64,000 nucleotides of DNA. Origin: Trichoplusia ni (taxonomy: Eukaryota > Arthropoda > Insecta > Lepidoptera > Noctuidae). The translations under genes were made by a program, and so were the position numbers. Location of the stretch: NCBI RefSeq assembly GCF_003590095.1, contig NC_039483.1:10168001-10232000 (forward strand). The letters run 5' to 3'. Below, one piece after another: positions 63,101-64,000 of this stretch (the stretch's first letter is position 1; the number at the start of each line of letters is the position of its first letter). The notes under the pieces were generated by a model that was not told the origin of the DNA, searched no databases, and was given only the letters and a program-made list of their open reading frames with translations.

Positions 63101-64000
63101 TGTGTTGCTATTCGGTGAAGACGTAGTCGGCACAATTTTATTTATCTTTACCATTACTTAAATTTATTAAGCTTGGTCTTTGAAAAATGATTACTATTAT
63201 ATTATATGATTTACTGTCTTATGAGCTTTTATCACTCGTAGTACAAGTATACTCCTAAGTACAATACTTTCTCAAACCAAAACAAAAACCCATCCAAACC
63301 ATTATCCATACTATATCACGATTAGTTTCAAAGTACACAGAGGCTCCTCATAATCTGCTTTCACCAACAGATTACTATTACTATTCAATGCGCTCTCGTT
63401 TTTCTTCGAAACTAACCGCTACACCCTCTTAATAAAACATTCAATTCAGGCGACCCTTATGTTCTCTATAAATTTTAATACGGGCCAGGTAGGAAAGATT
63501 AATACAAGTGTAGCGAAATGTGTCTTGGATTTGCATAAATACGACCGGTGTTAGTAGTAAAATATTTTGTTACGGACACTCGTTTTAAAGAGCTATGTCG
63601 GTCGAATGGATTTGCCACTCACCTTACCGTCAACCTTTGTGGTAGATAAGCTTAGGTACCCTTTCGTATTGGTTCATTTATTTTTTAATCGCTAGGATAT
63701 AAAGAATAAAACAATTGAAATTAATTATTATTCGAGGTAAGGAATTTAATTTTGTCGTTGTTTAACGCAAGAACGTTTAGATATTTGTAATTTTAAACTT
63801 TCGATACCAATTTTTTTTTTTATAATTTTTATTAGACACAATTTTAGAACGCTAATTATGCACATAATTCTAAATAAAATGCGTACACAAAGTCCGCCTT
63901 ATGTACCACAATTGTACATAAAAGTATAAATACATAAATACATGAAAGAGCAGGCATGCTTGTTGTTGTCACACGCAAAAAGAGTCTCCATTTCAATCCT
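60192..64000 (-). other. Upstream intron or 5' flank of the Beat-like gene
   Basis: An exon ending with a single base of a codon, carrying the initiator Met and a signal peptide, is expected upstream of 60191, but nothing convincing was found. A small ORF at 60866-61114 has a hydrophobic N-terminus but no suitable donor. A short fragment ctagttgaagtcggttta near 61660 looks like a repeat scrap. The rest is AT-rich. Confidence 0.45.

Noticed and set aside
1..64000. CRISPR array, operon or prokaryotic gene cluster
   Set aside because: No regular repeat-spacer structure. The regularly placed motif at 46.7-48.5 kb has irregular spacing and both orientations. The window is eukaryotic.

Overview
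The window reads as nuclear DNA of a moth, probably a noctuoid. It is strongly AT-rich and gene-poor, and it carries repeats typical of lepidopteran genomes: tRNA-derived SINEs, degenerate short interspersed elements, a foldback MITE family with ACTAGTCGGGC-like arms, and a 5'-truncated non-LTR retrotransposon. There is no prokaryotic organisation, and the only convincing cellular gene is split by long introns. The species call rests on repeat style and was not tested by a search.

The gene lies on the minus strand. Four exons (60022-60191, 38222-38399, 36292-36431 and 24593-24841) join in one open frame with canonical GT/AG sites and matching phases. They give about 244 residues with two immunoglobulin-like domains of the Beaten path (Beat) type. 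In Drosophila these are secreted or surface-tethered neuronal ligands that bind Sidestep-family receptors during axon guidance. The introns are about 21.6, 1.8 and 11.5 kb. The exon with the start codon and signal peptide was not found and is probably beyond position 64000. The 3' end is uncertain because a strong splice donor sits just before the stop codon.

Layout. 1-23 kb: sequence 3' of the gene, or a further 3' intron, with four copies of one tRNA-derived SINE, other repeats and one unexplained CpG-rich island at about 2.5 kb. 23.05-24.58 kb: a plus-strand non-LTR retrotransposon remnant (end of reverse transcriptase plus an endonuclease-like C-terminus) that stops within about 15 bases of the last Beat exon. 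24.8-36.3 kb: intron with two copies of another SINE family, a short hairpin and a GATCCGT mini-repeat. 36.4-38.2 kb: short intron with an unrecognised 90-codon ORF. 38.4-60.0 kb: very long intron with most of the mobile DNA. This includes a 1.73 kb element carrying about a dozen copies of a CCTAWTACGGNGGTA motif, a foldback element with 191-bp arms that differ at only two bases, a second palindromic element, a GCC-rich island at 54 kb, and a partly duplicated repeat at 58.6-59.0 kb. 60.2-64 kb: intron or 5' flank with nothing identifiable.

I saw no rRNA genes, functional tRNA genes, CRISPR arrays or operons. Most of the remaining sequence is AT-rich non-coding DNA in which I can support no function.
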